Shown here piece by piece: positions 9,080-16,664 of a stretch of DNA of 64,000 nt. The position numbers and the translations under genes are program-made. Numbering within the stretch: the first letter of the stretch is position 1; each line of letters starts with the position of its first letter. The stretch is taken from the NCBI GenBank assembly GCA_052273625.1, contig DAVZHW010000008.1, forward strand, positions 1 through 64,000, read 5' to 3'. The notes under the pieces were generated by a model. The model did no database searches and was not told where the DNA came from. It saw only the letters and a list, made by a program, of their open reading frames with translations. Source of the stretch: Fimenecus sp052273625 (GTDB taxonomy: Bacteria; Bacillota; Clostridia; Oscillospirales; Acutalibacteraceae).

Positions 9080-9514
9080 TTACTCTGCTGCGGTTTCGGT
9101 TACCTTTCCCCTCAAAACAAGAGCGTCGTAGGTTCTGTCATATTCGACACCGCCGTGTTCAATCTTTACTATTCGGTTCTCATTATCCGTTTTAAGCAAG
9201 TGCGAACAAAGAGTGTTGAACAAGTTATACATATCTTTCGGCTGTGACGTCTTTTTGAAGAAAATTCCTATATTCACGCAAGCTGTTTGCTGACGGGTTC
9301 CGGGAATAACAGTCTCTCCGCTTACTGCGGCAGCAGTCAACAACTCACCGTAGACAAACGACTTAATTCCGATACATATACACGGTGCGTCATCAAATTT
9401 CGGAATGTTACCCCTGAGCGTATGTGCCTCAACGACATTTACGGAAAAATGACTGACCTCGCTCGTAGCAGTCGCCGCCGCCTTTACCTCGTCGATTATA
9501 TTGTTTGCATTCAA
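9080..9514 (-). CDS. Putative phage tail terminator / minor capsid protein
   Basis: A 144-residue protein, last gene of a head-morphogenesis run. Its C-terminal half (VNIGIFFKKTSQPKDMYNLF, then a GGVEYDRTYDALVLRG segment) resembles phage tail-terminator or neck proteins, and the position after two connector genes fits. The start is a TTG at 9514, inside a TTGA overlap with the stop of the upstream gene, with AAGGTGG about 10 nt ahead. No tail genes follow. Function is inferred mainly from gene order. Confidence 0.5.
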   Translation of the reverse strand: MNANNIIDEVKAAATATSEVSHFSVNVVEAHTLRGNIPKFDDAPCICIGIKSFVYGELLTAAAVSGETVIPGTRQQTACVNIGIFFKKTSQPKDMYNLFNTLCSHLLKTDNENRIVKIEHGGVEYDRTYDALVLRGKVTETAAE

Positions 9515-9861
9515 ATTTCAGCGCCCACCTTTTCCTTGATTACAGCCCATATATACCAAGCGTTTTCGCCGTTGTATATCTTCTCGCTCTTTTGCACCTC
9601 GTAACTTTTACCGTCTGCCGTATGGAGAGTCACGGAAGCGCCCATTTTTCTCAAGTCCTTGTTAGCGGGGCCTATGTAAAGATAATAGTTTTCCTCGGCA
9701 AGACCTATTTCGGTATTTGTGCCCGCTACATACATCTTGTTTTTATATCTCAACGGTTGCACAAGAGCGTTGTATATTTCCGAATTGAATTTTTCGCTCG
9801 TGATATAAACAGATCTGCCATACTTTTCAAACAAAATTTCTAAGCTGTCCGATTTTCTCAT
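9511..9861 (-). CDS. Putative phage head closure / head-tail adaptor protein
   Basis: A 116-residue protein with a mixed beta pattern and no motif that I recognise with confidence. It sits where siphovirus genomes carry the head-closure protein: after the gp6-like connector and before the tail-terminator-like gene. It starts 2 nt after the connector stop and overlaps the downstream gene by 4 nt. The assignment rests on gene order. Confidence 0.5.
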   Translation of the reverse strand: MRKSDSLEILFEKYGRSVYITSEKFNSEIYNALVQPLRYKNKMYVAGTNTEIGLAEENYYLYIGPANKDLRKMGASVTLHTADGKSYEVQKSEKIYNGENAWYIWAVIKEKVGAEI

Positions 9862-9863
9862 AT

Positions 9864-10226
9864 TTACACCTGCTTAAACACAAAATCCATATCCTCGAGC
9901 AACGGTGCGGCGGCAATAATCGACTCATCACGCAATACAGATGCCTTTTCAAGTGCAAGAGCAGGACTTTGAGAAATCGTAACATCTCCCGCCTTAAAGG
10001 AAGTTGGTGTGTCGTCCTGCGCCGCATTGCGTAAAAGAAGTCTGTAATAACTCAAATACACCGCCGCATTGATAACTCTCGGATCTTTTGAGCTTTCCGC
10101 CTTTTTAAGTCTGTCGGTAAGCTGGGCGCAAGCCACCGAAACAGTCGGCATAATATCAAATGTATCGTCCTCGGATAAATTCATAATTTTTCTTACTGCC
10201 TTTGCGACCTTGACAACATCAATCAT
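9864..10226 (-). CDS. Phage head-tail connector (gp6-like) protein
   Basis: A 120-residue, mostly helical protein directly after the capsid gene. It matches the pattern of gp6/gp15-type connectors: a short N-terminal helix (VVKVAKAVRKIMN), then helices with AAVYLSYYRLLLRNA, then a C-terminal helix ending LLEDMDFVFKQV. Connectors form the ring below the portal. It starts 13 nt after the capsid stop. Assignment from position and helical pattern. Confidence 0.6.
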   Translation of the reverse strand: MIDVVKVAKAVRKIMNLSEDDTFDIMPTVSVACAQLTDRLKKAESSKDPRVINAAVYLSYYRLLLRNAAQDDTPTSFKAGDVTISQSPALALEKASVLRDESIIAAAPLLEDMDFVFKQV

Positions 10227-10239
10227 TTTATACCTCCGA

Positions 10240-11247
10240 TTAGACGGTCAAAACCTTTGACGCATCTGTAAAGATTTTTGCAAAGCCTGAAATCTCGGTG
10301 ATTGCCGCACGCTCAAGCTGACGGTCAATGAGCTTATCGTACTCGGTTGTAATTCCGCCTGCCTGTACCATTTCAAGCGCATAGTTCTTATCAAGACCGA
10401 TAATCTTGCCCGAAGCCACGGCAGAACTTTTAAGAAGATTTGCGCCAAGCGGTGTAACAACCTTGCCTGTGCCGTGGAAATTAAGTCCTGCGACAGCGTC
10501 TTTCATTTCGGGAAGAACAAGAATTTTCGACGCAACATCGGGAGAAACAATCATTGTGTTGAGTGAATACGGATCAAAATCGTTCCAGAAATTAACAAGG
10601 TCCTGATATGTAATCTCGCCTTCCTTTGCGACAGCCGTTGATTTTGCAGGGTTATTATTGCCGTCGCCGTTTGTGATTACCGTAACAGCGTCATTAAGCT
10701 GAGTTGTAGCGATATATGCGCCTATCTGCTTGAGCATAACGGTAAACAAATCAAGTCTTTGGAAACGCAAAGCCTCATAAGAAGCAACGAGCATTCTGCC
10801 TCGCTTTTTAAGTTTTACAAGGTTAGACTGTACCTTTACGCTTGTTTCGGGAATAGCGGCACCCTCCGCAACCTCTTCAAGCTCCTTGTCAGCCTTAGTG
10901 GGAACAGATGCGATAGTTCTGTAATCCATACCGTTAATCTGTGTCTTTGCGGCAACGATAAGTGGAAGAATATCAGCCTCCTCCTTACCCTTTTTAACGG
11001 CTCTTGCCACATATTCTGGGAAAAGCGCCGCAGAATCGGTAGTTTTGAAGAACTTTTCGATTGTGTCGCTTCCCGCACCGCTTACCTTAATGTCAAAACG
11101 CTTGAGCTGTCTTTCAAATGCGTCAAGTCCGTCGAGCGAAGTACCCTTGTAGTTTTCAGATGGGTCTACGCTTTCAAGCTCTGCGGTAAAGCCCTTACCT
11201 GTTGAATAAAGTCCCTTATCAAGTTTAATGTTTTCATAAATTGCCAT
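10240..11247 (-). CDS. Phage major capsid protein, HK97-fold type
   Basis: A 335-residue protein. After a mobile N-terminal arm, a segment ALFPEYVARAVKKGKEEADI leads into the HK97-like core. The middle has VKVQSNLVKLKKRGRMLVAS (spine/P-domain strands) and a helix with a long loop TNGDGNNNPA. The second half has NTMIVSPDVASKILVLPEMK and ends in ITEISGFAKIFTDASKVLTV. The ribosome binding site is AAAGGAAG. It follows the protease/scaffold gene, as expected for head genes, and the reading frame is intact. Confidence 0.85.
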   Translation of the reverse strand: MAIYENIKLDKGLYSTGKGFTAELESVDPSENYKGTSLDGLDAFERQLKRFDIKVSGAGSDTIEKFFKTTDSAALFPEYVARAVKKGKEEADILPLIVAAKTQINGMDYRTIASVPTKADKELEEVAEGAAIPETSVKVQSNLVKLKKRGRMLVASYEALRFQRLDLFTVMLKQIGAYIATTQLNDAVTVITNGDGNNNPAKSTAVAKEGEITYQDLVNFWNDFDPYSLNTMIVSPDVASKILVLPEMKDAVAGLNFHGTGKVVTPLGANLLKSSAVASGKIIGLDKNYALEMVQAGGITTEYDKLIDRQLERAAITEISGFAKIFTDASKVLTV

Positions 11248-11269
11248 AAATATACTTCCTTTCTTTTAA

Positions 11270-12244
11270 TTAAAATCTGAACTGTGAGTTTTCATTCGGA
11301 TTTTTCTCCGGTTTTTCCTTTGCAAGCTGCGGCACAACAAAGCACTTCTTTTTTTCCTTGAGTGCTGCGTTGAGCTTTCTCAAATCCTCGGTTGAAATTG
11401 CTTCGCAGATGCTTTTTGCAATGTCGTTTGAGAGCGTTTCTACTGTAAAGGCAAAACACTTTACAGTATCGTTTTCAAGGCTTTCCCTATACATCTCGGC
11501 ATCCTTTGCTTTTTCCGTTAAACCGTTGATATAGCTTGCAATTTCCCGTGCCTCCTCGGCTGAAACAGTAATTTCTCCCTGTGCCGAATTGATAGCTTTA
11601 AGCACATCCTTCATCTGTCTTTTCTCTCCTAAATCAAATTTTTTCGTAACCCCTGCATTTCTCTGTGCAGGAACCGCCACAAAAGACCATTCATACGCAT
11701 CTGTGGGTGAAATAAGTTCATAATAACAGAGCTGTCCGTTATATTTTCTACCCTTTTTATGAGTGCATACTCCGAGTCTTACATCCTTAGAGCAAACCGA
11801 GCACACGCTTTTTTCAACCGAGCAGCCGATGCTCACTTCTTTTTTAATGCCTGTCTGTATTTCCTCAATAAGCGTTTCATACTTTTTGATTTTAGGAATA
11901 TAGCAATACGCCTTCAAATAAACATATTGCTCACCGAGAGAATTGAGCTTTGCTTCGTCTCTGATAACCTCGGTTTTGAATGTTCTCGCCGACTGATCCT
12001 CGCTGTTCATGCTGTGGTTTTTAATCGCAGTTTTTCCGACAAACAATTCTGCAAGTTTTTCAATCGACTCATCGGTAAAGCGTTCAAAATCCCTGTCAAT
12101 CTCGTTATCGCAGAGGATTACCGAAAAGACAAACACATCGTCCTTTGTGAGCTTTTTCTGCGAAAAGCTGTTGATAAGAGCCAAGTCCTCCTCGGTTATT
12201 TCAGGCAATTCCTTTTCAAAAGCCGAATCGTAATTCTTATTCAT
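11270..12244 (-). CDS. Phage prohead protease / scaffold-like protein
   Basis: A 324-residue protein lying between portal and capsid genes, the usual place for a head maturation protease. Residues about 40-65 read VFSVILCDNEIDRDFERFTD, and about 75-85 KTAIKNHSMN, which gives a conserved aspartate-rich strand and a histidine as in S78-like proteases. A Cys-rich stretch (CSVEKSVCSVCSKDVRLGVC) follows. From about 230 the sequence becomes helical and charged, ending in a KEKPEKNPN tail, like a fused scaffold. The ATG at 12244 has AAGGAGG 6 nt upstream and overlaps the portal stop by 8 nt; the longer frame from 12364 is not needed. Confidence 0.6.
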   Translation of the reverse strand: MNKNYDSAFEKELPEITEEDLALINSFSQKKLTKDDVFVFSVILCDNEIDRDFERFTDESIEKLAELFVGKTAIKNHSMNSEDQSARTFKTEVIRDEAKLNSLGEQYVYLKAYCYIPKIKKYETLIEEIQTGIKKEVSIGCSVEKSVCSVCSKDVRLGVCTHKKGRKYNGQLCYYELISPTDAYEWSFVAVPAQRNAGVTKKFDLGEKRQMKDVLKAINSAQGEITVSAEEAREIASYINGLTEKAKDAEMYRESLENDTVKCFAFTVETLSNDIAKSICEAISTEDLRKLNAALKEKKKCFVVPQLAKEKPEKNPNENSQFRF

Positions 12245-13406
12245 CCGTACCTCCTTTCCCGTCTGTAAGACGACTGTATATTTCATCTGCCTGTGCGTTG
12301 AGATACCTTGCGTTAGCGTCCTCCAACGTATCCATAAGCGTAATATCGTCCCAAATGACCTCAATATCGTTGGTATATCCGTAAGCCCTCAAATGAGCCT
12401 TGCAGATTTTTTCGATAACGGGCGTTAAAACACGGCGATAATGCTCAAGCTCCGTTGTCAGCATGTCCGCCTGCTGTTCTGCCATTCTCTCCGTTGTTGA
12501 CCAAGAAAGACCGAGCATAAACGGCGGTATTCCCATTTTTGCGATTATCTGTTCAAGCAGTTGCCGTACAGGCACCTCGCTGTCAAGCACCTGATTATCC
12601 GCACCGATTACCTTGACATCAACATCGCCTACTGCGATAAAGTCACGCACCTCCGAGCTTTTCATGGCAGAGCCCCATTCCTCGGCTATCTGCATTGCTC
12701 TGTCCTTTGCGTAAGCACCCGACATTGCGTCGTCCTTTGGCTTGTAGGTAACGGCAAATCTGACATTGCCTACCCTGTCCCAATTTTCACCTATCGCATT
12801 GTAGATTTTCAAAAGCACCGAGCTTACAAACGGCAAGCCTCTCAATATTGATGTTCCCGTGAGTGAGCCCGCTTCGGCGTTGAGAGTTGAAAATATGACC
12901 CTGTCCTGAAACTCCAAAGGCTGTGAGCCGAAATCCTCGCTGTAGCAGACATCGACCTTTCTGAAATCCGTTTTGTTGCGCTTTAGCACTACGCTGTCCT
13001 GCGGTGCATTGTAGAGATAGACAACCCTGCCCTCATCATCAATGACCATTTCCGCAACCGAAGTGCCGTATGTCAGAAGCCTGTCAAAATACACATCAAT
13101 AAAACTCTGCAACGAACATTGCCCCGAATCCACAGGCACATTTTTAATAAAATCCGCTATAAGCTTGTCAAAGCGTTCGTCTGTTGTCTGTACCTTGAAG
13201 CCTCCGATAAGCCTCAAAATCTTATAAATTGCGGCGTCGATAATCGGCACAGATTCACGCAGGCTGTGAAAAAGCGCATTACTTATCGGGTCAAATGCCG
13301 AATAGCTGTCCAAAAGTGAAAATCTGCTTGAGCTTCTTCCCGCACCTCCTGCAAGCACAGGCACAGAGCTTTGTGCCGCTTTCTTTTTCTGTTTGAATAT
13401 TGCCAA
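12237..13406 (-). CDS. Phage portal protein
   Basis: A 389-residue portal, the ring through which DNA enters and leaves the head. Recognisable segments are DAAIYKILRLIGGF near the N-terminus, a central WGSAMKSSEVRDFIAVG stretch and the C-terminal helical clip/crown region VPVRQLLEQIIAKMGIPPFM followed by LGLSWSTTERMAEQQADM. The start is read as the TTG at 13406 because AAGGAGG stands 7 nt ahead and it lies 1 nt after the terminase stop. The frame is open to 13442 but would then overlap terminase with no ribosome binding site. Confidence 0.85.
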   Translation of the reverse strand: MAIFKQKKKAAQSSVPVLAGGAGRSSSRFSLLDSYSAFDPISNALFHSLRESVPIIDAAIYKILRLIGGFKVQTTDERFDKLIADFIKNVPVDSGQCSLQSFIDVYFDRLLTYGTSVAEMVIDDEGRVVYLYNAPQDSVVLKRNKTDFRKVDVCYSEDFGSQPLEFQDRVIFSTLNAEAGSLTGTSILRGLPFVSSVLLKIYNAIGENWDRVGNVRFAVTYKPKDDAMSGAYAKDRAMQIAEEWGSAMKSSEVRDFIAVGDVDVKVIGADNQVLDSEVPVRQLLEQIIAKMGIPPFMLGLSWSTTERMAEQQADMLTTELEHYRRVLTPVIEKICKAHLRAYGYTNDIEVIWDDITLMDTLEDANARYLNAQADEIYSRLTDGKGGTDE

Positions 13407-13407
13407 G

Positions 13408-14673
13408 CTAAAACCTCCTTTCCCTTGCAAGGCTGACCGCAAAAAAATCGTTTGAGCCTTCCTTTGTAACGGCAGCCGTAAAATATCTCATATCATCCAT
13501 TGCGTGATCGTTTTCTTTTCTCGGAGCGTCATACTTTGCGCCCTCATCCCAACGGTAAAGCGAAAATTCTCTTATAATATCGGGACAGGTCTTGCAAATT
13601 CTGATTTTCCCTGTTTTCAGCGCATCGGAGGTCTTGTGAATACCTGCGAGCACATCATTTTCCGCCTTTTTCACGGTAAATTTACCGTGTCGCTTGATAC
13701 ATTCGATAAAAGAAGCGGCAGACGGATCTACAACAACAAATTCCAATTTCCTCTTACCGACAAGTGAAACGAGTGAACGGTAATACTCCTCGTCGGTCAT
13801 TTGAAAGCCTTTTTGCCTTGAATCGTGGTAGAATTCGTCTATCCTGTACCAGCTTTCGCCGTGCTTACCCCATAATCCCATTGAAGTCGGATTGACTGTT
13901 CCGTAGTCACACGAGACGCAGAACCTATCAAAGCTATCCGGCACTTCGTATATGTACTTTTCATTAAAAAACGGATACACAAGTCCGTCGGCGGCTACCC
14001 ATTTCCCGAGTACAAATCTTTCATAGAAAGCACCGCTGTACAAGGCTTTATACCTTGCAAGCATTTCCTCGGAAAGTGACGGATTGTCCTCCATAACGAA
14101 GTGCAGATAAAAGCAGTTCTTTTTGTCGCATTTCTTTATCCATTCCTTATAAAACCAATGGGACGGGTTTTCGGGGTTGCAGTTAAACCAAAGCTTTGAG
14201 CCGTCAACAGAGCAACGGGCAATCGCCTGCTCGCAAAAAGAACGGGGCATTAAAGCCACCTCGTCGAGCATTACTCCGGCTAAGGTCATACCTTGAATGA
14301 GAGCCGCCGAGGACTCGTCTTTGCCTCCGAAAAGATAAAATCTGTTCGTTATGCTTCCAAAGGAAATTTCAATCAGATTTTTAGACACCTTTTCCTCGCA
14401 CTTAAACCCCAAATCACGAAGCAGCGGCAAAAGCGGAGTAATGACATTACGGCGAAGTGATGTGACGGTCTTTCCGCAAAAGGCAAACGAGCAGTCCGAG
14501 AACCCGTAAAATGCCCATGACACGAAGGATATACACATACACACCGTTTTTCCGCTTCTTACCGCTCCGTCGCAAATAATGGCGTCGCAGGATGAGAAAG
14601 GACTGTTTTTGCACCACCACGTCAGGAGAGTCAACTGCTTTGGCGAAAATTCGCTGAATGAATTAAGCTTCAT
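13408..14673 (-). CDS. Phage terminase large subunit
   Basis: ATP-driven DNA packaging motor and nuclease, PBSX/SPP1-like. The ATPase part shows Walker A CDGAVRSGKTVCM (about residues 35-45) and Walker B GVMLDEVAL. The C-terminal RNase H-like nuclease keeps acidic residues in VSCDYGTVNPTS, FVVVDPSAASF and DHAMDDMRYF. All catalytic signatures look intact, so the gene is not visibly decayed. The ATG at 14673 overlaps the small-subunit stop by 11 nt; the frame is open to 14823, but that part lies wholly within the small subunit gene. Confidence 0.93.
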   Translation of the reverse strand: MKLNSFSEFSPKQLTLLTWWCKNSPFSSCDAIICDGAVRSGKTVCMCISFVSWAFYGFSDCSFAFCGKTVTSLRRNVITPLLPLLRDLGFKCEEKVSKNLIEISFGSITNRFYLFGGKDESSAALIQGMTLAGVMLDEVALMPRSFCEQAIARCSVDGSKLWFNCNPENPSHWFYKEWIKKCDKKNCFYLHFVMEDNPSLSEEMLARYKALYSGAFYERFVLGKWVAADGLVYPFFNEKYIYEVPDSFDRFCVSCDYGTVNPTSMGLWGKHGESWYRIDEFYHDSRQKGFQMTDEEYYRSLVSLVGKRKLEFVVVDPSAASFIECIKRHGKFTVKKAENDVLAGIHKTSDALKTGKIRICKTCPDIIREFSLYRWDEGAKYDAPRKENDHAMDDMRYFTAAVTKEGSNDFFAVSLARERRF

Positions 14674-15166
14674 CGCTGTCATCACCGCCGTAAGAAGAAT
14701 ATTCGGGTGTTCCCGACAGGAAGTCAACGGATTTTTCGAGTGCTTTATAGAATGGAACCGCCGAGCCGGTGCTCTCCGAGGTTTCAAGCTGAGCCAAGCA
14801 CTCAAGAGCCTTTTGGCGATCATAGAATTTAATTTCCATACCGCCGCCCTTTGGAATTTTAATATCGGATACCGAAAACAAGTCCATCTCCTCTAAATTC
14901 TCACGCTCGCCGTCAAGAAGTCTCACAGCGTCGCTCACAGAGCCGAAAGCAAGCCTGCGAAAGCCTGCCGCCGCCTCATTTACGACACTTTCAAGACGTG
15001 AAAGTCGGGCAATTTCCTTTGCAACAGCTTCCTTTGAGAGCAATCTTATTCCGTTTATCTGCGGCATTACCTTGTAGCCTGCAAGTGCCGCAGCTTCCCT
15101 TGCGTTTCGGAGCTTTACATACAATGCGCAAAACTCCTTTTCTTTTTTAGTCAGTTTAGTTGTCAT
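14663..15166 (-). CDS. Phage terminase small subunit
   Basis: A 167-residue Terminase_2-family protein that recognises phage DNA and recruits the large subunit. Residues 1-60 form the DNA-binding region (LTKKEKEFCALYVKLRNARE, then AALAGYK and LLSKEAVAKEIARLSR). The start at 15166 has AAGGAG 6 nt upstream. It is the first gene of the head module; no promoter of high quality was found upstream, but an imperfect dyad (AATGTAACC...GGTTTACATT, about 15214-15240) lies ahead of it. Confidence 0.88.
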   Translation of the reverse strand: MTTKLTKKEKEFCALYVKLRNAREAAALAGYKVMPQINGIRLLSKEAVAKEIARLSRLESVVNEAAAGFRRLAFGSVSDAVRLLDGERENLEEMDLFSVSDIKIPKGGGMEIKFYDRQKALECLAQLETSESTGSAVPFYKALEKSVDFLSGTPEYSSYGGDDSDEA

Positions 15167-15300
15167 ACATTTCTCCTTTCGTTTGTGAAAAAGTCCTTTC
15201 ATAAGTAGTTGTAACTCGGGGGTAATGTAAACCAAAAACGGTTACATTTTCGCAAAAATCGAAAAAATTTTTTATAATTTAATTTTTAAGTGAAAAACTA

Positions 15301-15329
15301 TTGACAACCAACAAGCAATATATTATAAT
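15301..15329 (+). promoter_or_regulatory. Consensus promoter of the tRNA pair
   Basis: TTGACA (15301-15306), 17-bp spacer and TATAAT (15324-15329), 31 nt before the tRNA-Met. Both hexamers match the sigma-A consensus perfectly, as expected for stable RNA genes. Confidence 0.9.
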
Positions 15330-15360
15330 ATCAAAGCCGTAATCAATGACGGCATAAAAT

Positions 15361-15437
15361 GGCGGCATAGCTTAGTTGGCTAGAGCGTTCGGTTCATACC
15401 CGAAAGGTCGTAGGTTCAAGTCCCACTGCCGCTACCA
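15361..15437 (+). tRNA. tRNA-Met (CAT)
   Basis: Cloverleaf with acceptor GGCGGCA/TGCCGCT (G-U at the first pair), D-arm AGCTTAGTTGGCTAGAGC, anticodon stem CGGTT-CAT-ACCCG, T-arm GTAGGTTCAAGTCCCAC and encoded CCA. A G1 rather than an unpaired C1 suggests an elongator type. Confidence 0.95.
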
Positions 15438-15443
15438 TAAGGC

Positions 15444-15518
15444 GGCCCGGTGGTCAAGCGGTTAAGACACCGCCCTTTCACGGCGGTAACACGAGTTCAA
15501 TTCTCGTCCGGGTCACCA
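15444..15518 (+). tRNA. tRNA-Glu (TTC)
   Basis: Acceptor GGCCCGG/CCGGGTC, anticodon stem CCGCC with loop CTTTCAC and GGCGG, T-arm CGAGTTCAATTCTCG, encoded CCA. It lies 6 nt after tRNA-Met and is probably cotranscribed. Confidence 0.95.
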
Positions 15519-15521
15519 AAA

Positions 15522-15555
15522 GAAAAAAGAGTATCCGTATGGATGCTCTTTTTTC
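15522..15555 (+). terminator. Terminator after the tRNA pair
   Basis: AAAAAAGAGTATCC and GGATGCTCTTTTTT form a stem around GTAT with a T-run, 4 nt after the tRNA-Glu CCA end. Confidence 0.85.
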
Positions 15556-15629
15556 ATATCCTATTCGATTTTATAACAAAGCTTAATATCAGAACAAGTT
15601 TAATAGAGAATCGAACTCATAGTCCATAT

Positions 15630-15804
15630 GGCACACGGTAGGACAGGGCTTGCTCCCACAGAGGAAATTAACGAAAACAAAATTGATTTCGGCTAATATC
15701 AAATTAGATTCAATATCATACCGTAGGGACAGGGCTCGCCCCTGTCCGCAACAAATTTGATGTATAATCACATTCACGGACAGCCGCAAGGGCTGTCCCT
15801 ACGG
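15630..15804. repeat. Palindromic dispersed repeat (GTAGGGACAGGG family)
   Basis: The 369-nt stretch without a gene between tRNA-Glu and the next CDS is mainly a repeat cluster. An 84-bp unit at 15721-15804 has 12-bp terminal inverted repeats CCGTAGGGACAG / CTGTCCCTACGG. Its left inner part is self-complementary (GGACAGGGCTCGCCCCTGTCC). A degenerate relative (GTAGGACAGGGCTTGCTCCC) is at about 15638-15657. Related copies occur at 22429 and, inverted, at about 42038. It looks like a small non-coding MITE/REP-type element. Confidence 0.75.
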
Positions 15805-15887
15805 CATAACATCAATTTTATACTCTTGTGTTTTAGAATTTAATAATATATAATATTGTTGTAAATTAAGGTTAAGGCGGTGTTTAA

Positions 15888-16607
15888 TTGAACGAAGAAT
15901 TAAATGTACGCATAAAATTATTAAAGCGTCGTGCTGATGCTTATTTAATATGTCTTGTAGCCTTTTTATTTCTTTTACCGTTAGGTTGCATATTTACTTG
16001 CGATAATACTTTTAGGACTTTCGGTATAATTGTGCTTATAATAGCCGCGATTAGTATATGTATATTCGTGTATTTAATTGTTGCATATAAAAAGGATGCC
16101 AATACCTATGATGCAAAGCCATGTGTTTTGTGCGAACACAGCGGTATAAAATATGAAGATTTAGTAATAAGATTTGAGAGCTTATCCGCAAATGGAAATC
16201 GGCTATGCTTATCTGAAAATTTAAAATTTTTCAGATTTAAAAAGAAACTGCTTTACACTACAGTTATTTACAAAACCGACAGCTTTTCAAAAAGTGAATT
16301 CGACAGAGCAAAAAAACGTATTAACAAAAAAGCAAACAAAGATTTTAACATATCTCACTGGGTTGCCAGGGATGAAGCTAAAAAGCATTTTCGACTTAAC
16401 ATTATCTGTCTTGACTCTATGAATGACGAAGTAATTCGCCTTTTGTCTCAAAACGCCGAACACAATTTAAGGAGGATGGAAGCCTTAATGAATATAGCTG
16501 TAGTAGGCGATAAAATAATTATACCGCCTATTTACGGAGATTGTTATCAAAGTGTTTTCAAATATAAAAGAATCGTAAATTTCATAATGCAAAACATCCT
16601 TGAGTAA
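15888..16607 (+). CDS. Two-pass membrane protein of unknown function
   Basis: A 239-residue protein not recognised as a known family. Two hydrophobic segments (about 19-39 and 44-66) form an N-terminal membrane hairpin. The remaining 170 residues are soluble, lysine-rich and probably cytoplasmic, with a Cys pair (CVLC, about 79-82). The start is a TTG at 15888 behind AAGGCGG; there is no ATG nearby. It stands alone between the repeat cluster and a terminator, and its AT-rich codon use differs from the neighbouring head genes, which suggests separate acquisition (inference). Confidence 0.65.
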   Translation: MNEELNVRIKLLKRRADAYLICLVAFLFLLPLGCIFTCDNTFRTFGIIVLIIAAISICIFVYLIVAYKKDANTYDAKPCVLCEHSGIKYEDLVIRFESLSANGNRLCLSENLKFFRFKKKLLYTTVIYKTDSFSKSEFDRAKKRINKKANKDFNISHWVARDEAKKHFRLNIICLDSMNDEVIRLLSQNAEHNLRRMEALMNIAVVGDKIIIPPIYGDCYQSVFKYKRIVNFIMQNILE

Positions 16608-16608
16608 T

Positions 16609-16650
16609 AAAAATCGGACAGCCATATAAATTGGTTGCCCGATTTTTATT
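16609..16650. terminator. Terminator between convergent genes
   Basis: AAAAATCGG and CCGATTTTT form the base of a stem with inner paired CA/TG and CC/GG segments. T/A runs flank both sides, so it can serve the upstream membrane protein gene and the convergent MATE gene. Confidence 0.75.
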
Positions 16651-16664
16651 TGCTATGCTTACTT

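Larger units (their letters stand above)
9080..15166 (-). mobile_element. Head-only phage module (tailless, no integrase)
   Basis: Eight consecutive intact genes in the standard siphovirus head order: small terminase, large terminase, portal, protease/scaffold, capsid, connector, head closure, tail-terminator-like. They overlap or nearly touch and end at a terminator. On one side lies the glg operon, on the other two tRNA genes. No tail, lysis, replication, repressor or integrase gene is present, and no att repeats were found by eye. Confidence 0.85.

Noticed and set aside
9080..15166. Active prophage
   Set aside because: No integrase, repressor, replication, tail or lysis genes, and no attachment repeats seen by eye.
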